Assembly (NCBI RefSeq): GCF_030696885.1
Contig: NZ_JAUYRI010000007.1
Location: 62,001-126,000 of the forward strand
Source of the DNA: Thiobacillus sp.
GTDB taxonomy: Bacteria; Pseudomonadota; Gammaproteobacteria; Burkholderiales; Thiobacillaceae
Reading direction: 5' to 3'
Length of the DNA stretch: 64,000 bases
Numbering within the stretch: position 1 is the stretch's first letter; every line of letters begins with the position of its first letter. The translations under genes were made by a program, and so were the position numbers. This document shows, one piece after another, positions 28,006 through 36,627 of this stretch. The notes beneath the pieces are model-generated. The model made no database searches and had not been told where the DNA came from. It saw nothing but the letters and a program-made list of their open reading frames with translations.

Positions 28006-28827
28006 GTGATGCGGGTGGATAGTCCGGGTACAGCGATGCGCCCGCCCCTTTCGAGCCAGCCTGGTGTGCTGCGGCCGGATGCCGAGGCTGACATCTCGGC
28101 GATCTTTGCCCCGCGGCTCTATCTGGTCGATGCCGATCCGCAGACACGCGCGCAGCTGGTGTCGTGTTTGCGCGAGAAAGGCTTTGACGTCGTCGCGGCG
28201 ACGGACATGAACGCCGCGCCCCCGCCGGCGGATGTGCTGATCGTTGCACTGGCCGGCCTGGGACCGCGTGCAAACGTACCGGAATGGCTCGCGGCCAAGC
28301 CGGCCACGCCGCTGATCGTGCTGGATCGGCCCCAGGTGTTTCCCGGCCGCACCGCACCGCTGAGCTTCGCGCCGGATGCCCGGCTCAGCCTGCCGGTCCA
28401 GCCGCGCAAGCTGGTGGCCACGATCAGACAGGCGCTGAGCCTGGCGCGCATCGAATCCGCCGATCGCTATGCAGCGACCGCGCGCACCTATCGCTTTGCC
28501 GGCTGGCTACTGGATTCCGAAGCGCGCCAGCTGACCGCGCGCGATGGCACGACGATTCTGCTCGACCCGCGGGAATGCGACGTATTGAAGGCCCTGCTGA
28601 CGTTTCCCCGCCAGGTGCTGACGCGCCCGCACCTGATTGCCATGGTCTGGGGGGCGGGCGAAGCCATCGAGAACAGGACACTGGATCGCCCGATCACGCG
28701 GCTGCGTCGTCACCTGGGCGACGACGTGCGTTTTCCGGTATTGCTCAAAACGGTAGTCGGCGTTGGTTATCGGCTCGACGTCGACGTCGAGAAAACCGAC
28801 TCGCCGGCGGACGCAGCCGCGGGGTAA
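28006..28827 (+). CDS. Winged-helix response-regulator-like protein with a non-phosphorylatable receiver
   Basis: The roughly 273-residue protein starts at GTG 28006 or ATG 28009, only 11 bases after pstB. The C-terminal third is an OmpR/PhoB-type winged helix (TRPHLIAMVWG, ENRTLDRPITRLRRHLG, TVVGVGYRLD). The N-terminal half resembles a receiver (LYLVDADPQTRAQLVSCL), but the phosphorylated Asp position reads IVALAGL and the conserved Lys position reads LPVQPRK. It is therefore probably not controlled by a histidine kinase in the usual way. Its place at the end of the pst operon suggests a regulatory role in phosphate metabolism; a standard phoB-phoR pair is not in the window. Confidence 0.85.
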   Translation: MMRVDSPGTAMRPPLSSQPGVLRPDAEADISAIFAPRLYLVDADPQTRAQLVSCLREKGFDVVAATDMNAAPPPADVLIVALAGLGPRANVPEWLAAKPATPLIVLDRPQVFPGRTAPLSFAPDARLSLPVQPRKLVATIRQALSLARIESADRYAATARTYRFAGWLLDSEARQLTARDGTTILLDPRECDVLKALLTFPRQVLTRPHLIAMVWGAGEAIENRTLDRPITRLRRHLGDDVRFPVLLKTVVGVGYRLDVDVEKTDSPADAAAG

Positions 28828-28834
28828 GGCCGGG

Positions 28835-29422
28835 TCAGTCGCCCTTCGCCCCGGCTTTTCTCAACGCGTCCAGCCACTTTTCAGCCTGCTTCGCATCCAG
28901 GTTTCCCGTCCCGCCGATCAGCGTCTCGTGCACCGGGGCGAAGCCCACGAAGCCGAGGATATTGCGTTCCAGCGCACGCACGCTGTGGGCGCGAAACACC
29001 CAGCGATAGAGTGCTGCCGGCATGCCCATGGTGACGACGACGCGGGCGGAGCGGCCGGCCAGGCGCTTCTTGAACATGGCTTGGCTGTCGCTGCGCTCGA
29101 TGGCGAAGCCGGGACGCAGGACCTGCTCCAGAAAACCCTTCAGCAACGCCGGCATGTCGCCGAGCCAGAGCGGAAAGAACAGCACCAGGTGCCCGGCCCA
29201 GAGAATGTCGTCCTGCGCGGCGGCGAGACCGGACGGCACGCTGCCCTCCTCCCAGTTGGCGGGGCTGCGTAGCAGCGGAAAATCGAGCGTGGCCACGTCG
29301 ATGCGCCGGACTTCGTGGCCGGCGGTGGTGGCACCGTCGGCGTAGGCGTCCGCCAGCGCGTGGCAGAGATGCGGCCGGAGGGTGTCCGGGTGGCCCTGAA
29401 TCAGCAGGATGTGTTTGCTCAC
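28835..29422 (-). CDS. Flavodoxin-fold NAD(P)H dehydrogenase (quinone)-like protein
   Basis: The 195-residue protein has the flavodoxin_2 pattern: ILLIQGHPD at the N-terminus, the FMN-site segment LVLFFPLWLGDMPALLKGFLEQV, and a C-terminal dimer region. This matches KefF/MdaB-type quinone reductases that use FMN or FAD. The start is a GTG at 29422; ten more in-frame codons upstream do not fit the family. It ends eight bases from the convergent regulator gene. Its physiological substrate is unknown; similar enzymes detoxify quinones by two-electron reduction. Confidence 0.87.
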   Translation of the reverse strand: MSKHILLIQGHPDTLRPHLCHALADAYADGATTAGHEVRRIDVATLDFPLLRSPANWEEGSVPSGLAAAQDDILWAGHLVLFFPLWLGDMPALLKGFLEQVLRPGFAIERSDSQAMFKKRLAGRSARVVVTMGMPAALYRWVFRAHSVRALERNILGFVGFAPVHETLIGGTGNLDAKQAEKWLDALRKAGAKGD

Positions 29423-29493
29423 AGTGCGCTCCAAGCAAAGACCGGCTTTCAATGTAGCGGATTTTGCGGGGCCGGGAGGGGAAACGCGGCGCG

Positions 29494-29517
29494 AAAAAAA
29501 GCCCGGCAGGGCCGGGC
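29494..29517 (-). terminator. Rho-independent terminator of the PhnD-rhodanese gene
   Basis: Read on the minus strand, GCCCGGC-CCT-GCCGGGC forms a perfect seven-base-pair stem followed by seven T, 21 bases after the stop codon of the upstream gene. Confidence 0.92.
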
Positions 29518-29538
29518 CGATTCAGGAGGAGAGGTGCT

Positions 29539-30684
29539 TTAGTTGTTCTTGGTAGCGGTCGGCAGGCCGGCCTCACGCCATTCCGGGAAACCGCCGCGGA
29601 ACCAGTGGACGTTCTTGTAACCGGCCTTGATCGCCATCACCGCGGACTTGTAGCCGCGCCAGCAGATGGTGCCGTCGCAGTAGACGATGAAGGGCGTGGT
29701 CTTGTCCTTGGGCAGGCGGCTGAGTGTCCACTGGTCGTCGCCCGGATCGAAGCCGACTTCCTTGGCGCTGCCTTCCTTGTAGGTGAGCGAACGCGCGCCC
29801 GGGATATGGGCCTTCTCGAACTCCTCTTCCACGCGCACGTCGTACACCGCCATGCCCTTGGCGATCAGGGCCTGGGCTTCGGCGGCGGTGATGACCTTGG
29901 CGCCGGGCAGCACGGTCGGGGTGGTGTTCAGCATCGAGCCGACGATCTTGAAGTCGTTCTTTGTGGCGGTGCTGAGTGCAAGATTGAGGCTGTTACCGTT
30001 TTGCAGCGAGGTGGACAGCTTCTTCTGGGTGCTGGCCGACACGGTCTCCGGCAGCACGCTCAGCGCGCGCAGCGGGACCGCCGTGCTGGTGAACACGATG
30101 CGTCCGCCGTTGGCGGCGGTCCAGGTCTTGGCTTCTTCTTCGGTCGCGACCGCGAGGTCGTAGCGGCCGATTTTCAGGCCAAACAGCGGTGCCTCCGCCA
30201 TGCGGTGAAACTTCATCTCGGCAAAGTCGGCCTTGCTCAGGCCGCGACTGTTGATTTCGCTGCGTGCAATGCCGCCCATCAGCGATTCATAGTCAGGTAC
30301 GCCGAGCCGGGCGCCGGATTTCGCGGCCAGTGTGCCTTTGAAATTGGGGCTGGCGACGAACGCGGCGGCGGTGGTTTCGTCGGACTTGAGCAGGGGCTCG
30401 AACTTGAAGCGGCCCAGGTTGGCGATGACCTGGGCGGGGCCGAACACCATGTCAAGGTTGCCGTCGCGCGCCTGCTTGAGGGCGGCAAAGCCCCGGGTGT
30501 AGTACTGCAGGCGGACCGGCTCGCCAATCGACTTTTCGACATCCTTGACGAATGCGCGATAGCGCTGGGTCGTGGCCATGTCCGCCAGGGATTCATGCTG
30601 GTCCAGCACGATGCCAAGGGTGAGCGGGGCTGCTTGCGCCGTGCCAGCAAGCAGCATCAGGGGAATCAGGGCATAACGCAACAT
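29539..30684 (-). CDS. Fusion of a PhnD-like periplasmic binding protein and a rhodanese domain
   Basis: The 381-residue protein has a signal peptide (ends AQA) and a PhnD/phosphate-phosphonate-type binding domain (about residues 20-255; ESLADMATTQRYRAFVKDVE and GFAALKQARDGNLDMVFGPA). A rhodanese domain (about 260-375) follows, with VYDVRVEEEFEKAHIPGA and the loop YCDGTICWRGYKSA. Cys336 is the likely persulfide-forming residue, and Cys341 is an extra cysteine in the loop. ATG 30684 was chosen for the signal peptide and a GGAG nine bases upstream. The combination suggests periplasmic binding or transfer of a sulfur-containing anion; this is inference. The gene is monocistronic, with its own terminator. 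Confidence 0.88.
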   Translation of the reverse strand: MLRYALIPLMLLAGTAQAAPLTLGIVLDQHESLADMATTQRYRAFVKDVEKSIGEPVRLQYYTRGFAALKQARDGNLDMVFGPAQVIANLGRFKFEPLLKSDETTAAAFVASPNFKGTLAAKSGARLGVPDYESLMGGIARSEINSRGLSKADFAEMKFHRMAEAPLFGLKIGRYDLAVATEEEAKTWTAANGGRIVFTSTAVPLRALSVLPETVSASTQKKLSTSLQNGNSLNLALSTATKNDFKIVGSMLNTTPTVLPGAKVITAAEAQALIAKGMAVYDVRVEEEFEKAHIPGARSLTYKEGSAKEVGFDPGDDQWTLSRLPKDKTTPFIVYCDGTICWRGYKSAVMAIKAGYKNVHWFRGGFPEWREAGLPTATKNN

Positions 30685-30766
30685 GGCAGTCTCCTGTTGT
30701 GTTGGTGTGTTCAATTGCCGGCCGGGATGAGCCCGGGATCGGTCAGTACGGATGGTCCAGCAACAA

Positions 30767-31144
30767 TCAGGCCAGCCAGCTCGTCAGGGTGGTGCGCAGG
30801 GCGGTTTCGTCGACCGGCAGCGGCAGCGCGGCATCGATGCGCAAGCGGGCGCGAACGGTGTCGAGCACCGCCTGATGGGCGGTTTCGTAGAAAACCAGGA
30901 TGCGGGTCTGCGGCGTGGCCTGCGCGGCCGCCAGCAGGGATTCCAGGTTGGACAGGCGGTCGCGAAAGTCGGTCTGGTGATAAAAGTCCGCCACGATGAC
31001 CGCAGGCGACGCTTTGCGCAGCGCGCTGATGGCCTTGCGCTCCGACCATTCGGTGACCACGGCGTAGCCCAGTTCCTGAAACAGCGTCTTGTAACCGGCT
31101 GTGCCGATGAAGGCATTGACCATCAGCAGGCGCGGCGCGCTCAT
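30767..31144 (-). CDS. Small receiver-like protein coupled to topA
   Basis: The 125-residue protein has the alternating strand-helix layout of a CheY-like receiver (LLMVNAFIG, VIVADFYHQTDF, RILVFYET, ALPLPVDE). An Asp is present in VADF, but the acidic pocket residues near the N-terminus and the conserved Lys-Pro are missing, so phosphorylation is doubtful. Its ATG overlaps the topA stop (ATGA), so it is translated with topoisomerase I. The function is unknown; no output domain is present. Confidence 0.75.
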   Translation of the reverse strand: MSAPRLLMVNAFIGTAGYKTLFQELGYAVVTEWSERKAISALRKASPAVIVADFYHQTDFRDRLSNLESLLAAAQATPQTRILVFYETAHQAVLDTVRARLRIDAALPLPVDETALRTTLTSWLA

Positions 31145-33729
31145 GCGGCCGGTTTTTTGCCGGCGGGTTTTTTGGCAGTTGCAGCCTTGGCCGGGGCTTT
31201 TTTGGTGGCGGGCTTTTTCTTCGCGGCGGGCTTTTTCGCGTCCTTGGCGTCGGCGTCGGACGTTTTGGCTTTCTTCGCCGCCGCCGGCTTGGCTGCGGTC
31301 TTGCGCGCCGGCTTCTTGGCCGGGCCCTTGGCCACGCGCGCGGCGATCAGCCCAAGCGCTTCATCCAGCGTGATTTCTTCCGGCGTGATGTCCTTCGGCA
31401 GCGTGGCGTTGGTGCTGCCGTGCTTGACGTACGGGCCGTAGCGGCCGCTACGCACCGTGATGTCCTTGCCGTCCTCCGGGTGCGGGCCCATGTTCTTCAG
31501 TACCGAGGCGGCCGAATCGCCACGCGGCTCGCGTTCCATCGCCAGCACTTCGAGCGCGCGCGCCAGATTGATTTCGTAGACGCTGTCGGCCTTGGGGATC
31601 GACTTGAACTTGCCGTCGTGCAGCAGATAAGGGCCGAAGCGGCCGTTGTTGGCGACGATCGGCAGCCCGGTGGTGGGGTGATGCCCGACTTCGCGCGGCA
31701 GCGAGAGGAATTTCAGCGCCAGTTCCAGCGTCGCGCTGTCCAGCGGAATGTCCTTCGGCCACGAGGCGCGGCGCGGCTTCGGCGCCTTCTTGTCTTCTGG
31801 CATTTCGCCGATCTGCACATACGGCCCGAAGCGGCCCGACAGCAGTTTGACGTCGAGCCCGGTGGCGGGATCCTTGCCGAGGATGTTGTCGCCCTCGGCG
31901 GTGGCGGCGTGCAGCGGGCGCGTGTAATCGCACTCGGGATAGCCGGAGCAGCCGATGAAGAGGCCACGTTTGCTGGCCTGCATGAACAAGGGCTTGCTGC
32001 ACTTGGGGCAGGGCTCCATGATCGGGCAGCCGCGCTCGACATCCTGCTTGGCTTTCAGCTCGCCATCAAACCCTTTCCAGAACTCGCCCAGCAACTGCGA
32101 CCACACGCGAGTGCCGTTCGACACATCGTCGAGCTTGTCTTCGAGCTTGGCGGTGAAGTCGTAGTCGACGTAATGGCTGAAATGACGGGTGAGGAAGCAG
32201 TTGACCAGGCGGCCGATGTCGGTCGGCTGGAAGCGCTTTTTCTCCAGCACCACGTACTCGCGGTCCTGCAGCGTGGAAATGATGCTGGCGTAAGTGGACG
32301 GGCGGCCGATGCCGTGTTCTTCCAGCGCCTTGACCAAGGAGGCCTCGGTGTAGCGCGGCGGCGGCTGGGTGAAGTGCTGTTCGCCGTAGAGCTTGTCGAC
32401 CGGCAGGGTTTCGCCCTCGACCAGCGCCGGCAATTTGGATTCGCCCTCTTCTTCCTCGTCGTCCTGATACACCGCGAGAAAACCGGCGAAGGCCAGTGTC
32501 TGCCCGGTGGCGCGGAAGGTGCCCTCGCCCACCGTGATGTCGGCGGCGACGGTGTCGAACTGCGCCGGCGTCATCTGGCAGGCGACGGTGCGCTTCCAGA
32601 TCAGCTCGTAGAGGCGGATCTGGTCGTGCGTCAGAAAGGGTTTTACTGCTTCGGGCGTGCGCATCACCGCGGTCGGGCGCACCGCCTCGTGCGCTTCCTG
32701 CGCGTTCTTGGTCTTGGCCTTGTAGGCGATTGCGGCGGGCGGCAGGAAATCCTTGTCGAAGTTGGTGCTCACATACTTGCGGATGTCGGTGATGGCTTCC
32801 TGCGCCAGGTTGACCGAGTCGGTCCGCATATAGGTGATGAGGCCGACCGGACCTTCGCCGAGGTCGACGCCTTCGTACAGCTGCTGCGCGGTCCGCATCA
32901 CGCGGTCGGTGGTCATGCCGAGCTGGCGCACGCCGGCCTGCTGCAGCGTCGAGGTGGTAAAGGGCGCGGCGGGGTTGCGCGAGCGGCGCTTCTTCTCGAT
33001 GCGCATGACCCGCGCGTCTTTTGCTTCGAGCGTCGCCAGCCATTCCTTGCTGCGCGCCTCGTGTTCGACCGTGAACTGCTCGAGCTTCTCGCCGCGGAAA
33101 TGGGTGAGTTTTGCGGTGAAAGCCTGGCTGCCTTTATGGCTGTCGAGGTGCAGCGTCCAGTATTCGCGCGGATCGAACGCCTCGATCTCCAGCTCGCGCT
33201 CGACGATCATCCTGAGTGCGGGCGATTGCACGCGGCCGGCGGACAGGCCCGGGCTGATCTTCTTCCACAAGAGCGGCGACAGGTTGAAGCCGACCAGATA
33301 ATCCAGTGCGCGTCGCGCCTGCTGCGCGTCGACCAGGTCGGAGGCGATTTCGCGCGGGTTGCGCACCGCGTCCTGGATGGCCGATTCGGTGATCTCGTAG
33401 AAGGCCACGCGCTTCATCGGCGTCTTGACCTTGCGTTCCTTGAGGATTTCGCTGATGTGCCAGGAAATCGCCTCGCCTTCGCGGTCCGGGTCGGTTGCCA
33501 GCAGCACCAGATCGGCTTTTTTGGCCGCCTTGACGATGGCCTCGACGTGCTTGGCGTTGCGCTCGATCACCTGGTACTTCATGGCGAAGGTTTCGGTATC
33601 GACCGCGCCGGTTTTCGGCTCCAGGTCGCGCACATGGCCGTAGCTGGCCAGGATGTCGTAGTCGTCGCCGAGGTATTTTTTCAGCGATTTGGATTTTGAC
33701 GGCGACTCGACGATGACGAGTTTGGACAT
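31141..33729 (-). CDS. topA: DNA topoisomerase I
   Basis: The 862-residue protein has the TOPRIM start MSKLVIVESPSKSKSLKKYL, the catalytic tyrosine motif GLITYMRTDS, and a C4 zinc element (CPKCSKPLFM followed by GCSGYPECDYTRP). It also has several topo_C_ZnRpt-like repeats containing SGRFGPYVQIG-type segments. The last 55 or so residues form a lysine/alanine/proline-rich tail resembling histone H1. It relaxes negative supercoils. The ATG at 33729 was chosen because it starts the TOPRIM domain; a longer open frame upstream overlaps smg. Confidence 0.97.
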   Translation of the reverse strand: MSKLVIVESPSKSKSLKKYLGDDYDILASYGHVRDLEPKTGAVDTETFAMKYQVIERNAKHVEAIVKAAKKADLVLLATDPDREGEAISWHISEILKERKVKTPMKRVAFYEITESAIQDAVRNPREIASDLVDAQQARRALDYLVGFNLSPLLWKKISPGLSAGRVQSPALRMIVERELEIEAFDPREYWTLHLDSHKGSQAFTAKLTHFRGEKLEQFTVEHEARSKEWLATLEAKDARVMRIEKKRRSRNPAAPFTTSTLQQAGVRQLGMTTDRVMRTAQQLYEGVDLGEGPVGLITYMRTDSVNLAQEAITDIRKYVSTNFDKDFLPPAAIAYKAKTKNAQEAHEAVRPTAVMRTPEAVKPFLTHDQIRLYELIWKRTVACQMTPAQFDTVAADITVGEGTFRATGQTLAFAGFLAVYQDDEEEEGESKLPALVEGETLPVDKLYGEQHFTQPPPRYTEASLVKALEEHGIGRPSTYASIISTLQDREYVVLEKKRFQPTDIGRLVNCFLTRHFSHYVDYDFTAKLEDKLDDVSNGTRVWSQLLGEFWKGFDGELKAKQDVERGCPIMEPCPKCSKPLFMQASKRGLFIGCSGYPECDYTRPLHAATAEGDNILGKDPATGLDVKLLSGRFGPYVQIGEMPEDKKAPKPRRASWPKDIPLDSATLELALKFLSLPREVGHHPTTGLPIVANNGRFGPYLLHDGKFKSIPKADSVYEINLARALEVLAMEREPRGDSAASVLKNMGPHPEDGKDITVRSGRYGPYVKHGSTNATLPKDITPEEITLDEALGLIAARVAKGPAKKPARKTAAKPAAAKKAKTSDADAKDAKKPAAKKKPATKKAPAKAATAKKPAGKKPAA

Positions 33730-33734
33730 AGGGT

Positions 33735-34181
33735 TTAGTGCAGACGTCCTGGCTCGTGGTTCAGCAACATGTCTTCCAGATGGGTGAAATGCTCGATCAG
33801 CCCGCGGCTCCACAACACGATCAGCGTCATCCAGCGCACGTGGTCCGGTTCGATGTCCTCGCCGCCCAGTGCCATCAGCCCGGAAATCACCCACTCGCGC
33901 GATTCGGGATCGAGGATTTCGGCGCCGACCAGGAAGGACAGCTCGGCGCGGCAGGCGTCGTTCAGGCGCTCAAGTTCTTCCGGCGCGTAATGGCGGTCGA
34001 AGGCCTGCGTCAGCCGGTCATGCGTTGCGCTGCCGGACAGGTTGGCGTACCAGTCGAGCGCGGCGTGGATGTCGGCCTCTTCGAAACCGGCGGCAAACAG
34101 GCGTTTTTCAAGCGCATTGCGGTCTGGCGCGAGTTCGGCCATGCGGAAGCTTTCGTAGAGATAAACCAGAATATCGAGCAT
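33735..34181 (-). CDS. smg: Smg/DUF494 family protein
   Basis: The 148-residue acidic protein begins MLDILVYLYESF and contains the conserved ISGLMALGGEDIEPDHVRWM stretch of the Smg family. This family is nearly always encoded next to dprA (smf) and topA, as it is here. No catalytic function is established. It lies four bases after the dprA stop and ends five bases before topA begins, so it is in one transcript with them. Confidence 0.95.
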   Translation of the reverse strand: MLDILVYLYESFRMAELAPDRNALEKRLFAAGFEEADIHAALDWYANLSGSATHDRLTQAFDRHYAPEELERLNDACRAELSFLVGAEILDPESREWVISGLMALGGEDIEPDHVRWMTLIVLWSRGLIEHFTHLEDMLLNHEPGRLH

Positions 34182-34185
34182 AGGG

Positions 34186-35244
34186 TCAGTGGATTTTTTG
34201 GTAGCGCCCGCCGGGCAAGGATGCAATTCGCCCGTCCAGTTCAAGCGCCAACAGCTTCGCCGAAAGCGCTTCCAGCGTCAACCCGGTTCTTTGAGCCAGG
34301 GTGTCCACCGTGACGGGCGCGCCGTCGAGCGCGTCCAGAACGGGGTCGGTCGAGTGCTCCGGCAGAGACGGTGGCGTCAGGCGCTGCGGCCACGCCAGTT
34401 CGTCGAGGATGTCGGCGGCCGACTCGACCAGCTTGGCGCCCTGCTTGATCAGCGCATGGCAGCCGCGCGCCAGCGGCGAGTGGATCGAGCCGGGAATGGC
34501 AAACACGTCGCGCCCCTGTTCGGTGGCGACCCGCGCGGTGATCAGCGAACCGCTGTCGGGCGCGGCCTCCACCACCAGCACGCCCAGGCTCAAGCCGCTG
34601 ATGAGCCGGTTGCGGCGCGGAAAGTGGCCCGGCAGCGGCGGCGTGCCGAGCGCGAACTCCGACACGATCAGCCCGTTTTCCACCAGCTGGTGTGCCAGCG
34701 CCTTGTTGCGCGCGGGATAGACGCGGTCGAGCCCGGTGCCGACGATGGCCACGCTCGATCCCGCCCCCGCCAGCCCGCCCCGGTGTGCCGCCGCGTCGAT
34801 GCCGAGCGCGAGTCCGCTGATGATGGTGAGCCCGGCGTCGGACAGCGCGTGGGCAAACGCCTCGGCGTCGCGTACGCCCTGCGGGGTGGCGTTGCGGCTG
34901 CCGACGATGCCGAAGCCGGGCTGTTTCAGCAGGTCGCGCCGTCCCTTGCAGTACAGCACCGCGGGCGGGTCGGCGATCTCGAGCAGGGTTTTCGGATAGT
35001 CGTCATCCGCCAGCGTCATCAGACTGTTGCCGGGTTGTGCGAGCCAGGCTTGGGCGGCGTCCACCGCGGCGGCATCGGGTTCACCCAGCAGCGCGTCGCA
35101 CTGGGCGGCCGACAGATGCAGCATCAACGCGCTGCGGCCGGATGCCAAAACGGCCTCCGGAGAACCGAAGGCCGTCAGCAGGCGAAGCAGGCTGGTGTTG
35201 CCCACCCCGTCAGCCAGGACGAGGCGCAGCCAGGGGTCGGTCAC
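34186..35244 (-). CDS. dprA: DNA-processing protein DprA (Smf)
   Basis: The 352-residue protein has the Rossmann-like DprA core with FGIVGSRNATPQGVRDAEAF, the GLALGIDAAAHRGGL motif, and IPGSIHSPLARGCHALIKQGAKLVE. A C-terminal winged-helix-like domain ends the protein. DprA loads RecA onto incoming single-stranded DNA in natural transformation. The start is a GTG at 35244. It follows the LysM gene by 28 bases and precedes smg and topA in the same operon. Confidence 0.96.
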   Translation of the reverse strand: MTDPWLRLVLADGVGNTSLLRLLTAFGSPEAVLASGRSALMLHLSAAQCDALLGEPDAAAVDAAQAWLAQPGNSLMTLADDDYPKTLLEIADPPAVLYCKGRRDLLKQPGFGIVGSRNATPQGVRDAEAFAHALSDAGLTIISGLALGIDAAAHRGGLAGAGSSVAIVGTGLDRVYPARNKALAHQLVENGLIVSEFALGTPPLPGHFPRRNRLISGLSLGVLVVEAAPDSGSLITARVATEQGRDVFAIPGSIHSPLARGCHALIKQGAKLVESAADILDELAWPQRLTPPSLPEHSTDPVLDALDGAPVTVDTLAQRTGLTLEALSAKLLALELDGRIASLPGGRYQKIH

Positions 35245-35272
35245 GCGCGCGGCATCTTCTGCGTGCGCACGA

Positions 35273-36481
35273 TCAGGGGTTCCTGACCGTATCGAGCAGG
35301 TAGACCGGCCCGTCGGACTGCATGATCAGCGCATACGACACGCGGTCGTACACGCGGTACAGCATCACCTGGCCGCTGTAGGCGTCGGGCAGCTTGACTG
35401 CCCGGTCGCTGCGATTGCCGAGGCAGGTGCTGCGGAAGCTGTTGCGCACATCGGCCGCCTGGTCGTAGGTGACCTTGCTGCCTTCCTTCAGGCAGCGCAC
35501 GTCGCTGTAAAGCCAGGCGCCGCCATCGGGGACGCCGGTGGCCTTTTCATTGACCCAGGTCATGCGGTCTTTTTCGTCGCGCGTCAGCATCACGGCCTGG
35601 CCTTCGCGAAACACCGACAGCACATGACCGGGTTCGAGGCCGTCGCGGCTGCCGCGGTTGATCACCACGGTCTGGTAGCGGCCGCTGTCGGACAGGCCGC
35701 CGTAAGCCGAAATGATGCGGCCGCTGACCGCGGTTTCGGGCGCGTGCGGGATGTATTCGAAGGTGGTGCTTTCGTCGGCTTCCACCAGCTTGTCCTTGGG
35801 CAGGATTTCCTGGGCCGACTGGGTGATGTGGATTTTCTGCGGCGCGCCCTCGACCAGGGTGCGCGCATCGCCCAGGTATTCGACTTCGTAGCCCAGCACT
35901 TCGCCGGTTTCCGGGTCCTTGAGCTGCTTGCCGGGGCGCAGCACGTTCCAGCGCGTGACGCCGGGCTTGCCGCCGGTGGCGAAGGCGTCGTCACCCGCGG
36001 CCAGCACCACCCGCTCGGCATTGCTGCCCAGAATGAAGGGCGCGTCGTCGAGCGCGCCTTTCGGCACCACGCGCGGCTGCGACAGGAAGGGGTGGATCAC
36101 GCGGATCGGAATGGCCGGAATCGCGTCGCTGCCGATTTCGCTTGCGCGCGCGCCGGGCGACAGCCGGACGGTCTGCATGCCGCCCTTGTCGCCCCGCACC
36201 AGCGACAGCCGCGGCGCCTTGCCGCTGCGGTCGAGCACGATCAGGTCGCCCGGATAAATCAGGTGCGGGTTGCGGATCTCGTCGCGGTTCAGATTCCAGA
36301 TCTGCGGCCAGCGCCACGGATCCTTGAGGAATTTGCCGGAGATGTCCCACAGGGTGTCGCCCTTGACGACCACATGGGTGTCCGGGGCGTTGTCCTGCAG
36401 TTTAAGGGTGTCAGCCAGCGCAGGTGCAGCCAACAGCAGGGCAAGAGAAACAACGAGTAGACGCACGGGGGAACCCTCCAT
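35273..36481 (-). CDS. Secreted LysM-domain protein
   Basis: The 402-residue protein has a signal peptide (ends ALA), then one LysM domain (about residues 36-85, HVVVKGDTLWDISGKFL to NPHLIYPGDLIVL), which binds peptidoglycan. About 310 residues of unknown fold follow; no hydrolase domain is visible. Proteins of this kind are conserved upstream of dprA in betaproteobacteria. The ATG at 36481 was preferred; a GTG five codons later would also leave a workable signal peptide. It heads the dprA-smg-topA operon. Confidence 0.9.
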   Translation of the reverse strand: MEGSPVRLLVVSLALLLAAPALADTLKLQDNAPDTHVVVKGDTLWDISGKFLKDPWRWPQIWNLNRDEIRNPHLIYPGDLIVLDRSGKAPRLSLVRGDKGGMQTVRLSPGARASEIGSDAIPAIPIRVIHPFLSQPRVVPKGALDDAPFILGSNAERVVLAAGDDAFATGGKPGVTRWNVLRPGKQLKDPETGEVLGYEVEYLGDARTLVEGAPQKIHITQSAQEILPKDKLVEADESTTFEYIPHAPETAVSGRIISAYGGLSDSGRYQTVVINRGSRDGLEPGHVLSVFREGQAVMLTRDEKDRMTWVNEKATGVPDGGAWLYSDVRCLKEGSKVTYDQAADVRNSFRSTCLGNRSDRAVKLPDAYSGQVMLYRVYDRVSYALIMQSDGPVYLLDTVRNP

Positions 36482-36488
36482 TTAGACC

Positions 36489-36516
36489 TTGTCTAATTTT
36501 CCGTTGAAAATATACT
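36489..36516 (+). promoter_or_regulatory. Putative promoter for def-fmt-rsmB
   Basis: TTGTCT and TATACT are separated by 16 bases, 112 bases before the def start. The -35 hexamer lies within the palindrome TAGAC-CTT-GTCTA (36483-36495), which abuts the divergent LysM start codon and could be an operator. Confidence 0.4.
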
Positions 36517-36627
36517 GTGCGCTTAGCTTACGGCTATCCGTCACCTTATATTTAGTGCGGCGCGCCAGAATCATGCAGATTTTGCATCAAAGTGTGCGCC
36601 CATCCCATTCTTTCGTAAAGCTTCGTT

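Noticed and set aside
31420-33699. Long plus-strand open frame opposite topA
   Set aside because: It is antisense to the conserved TOPRIM and zinc regions of topA; its translation is low-complexity and His/Arg/Gln-rich, as expected for a shadow frame.
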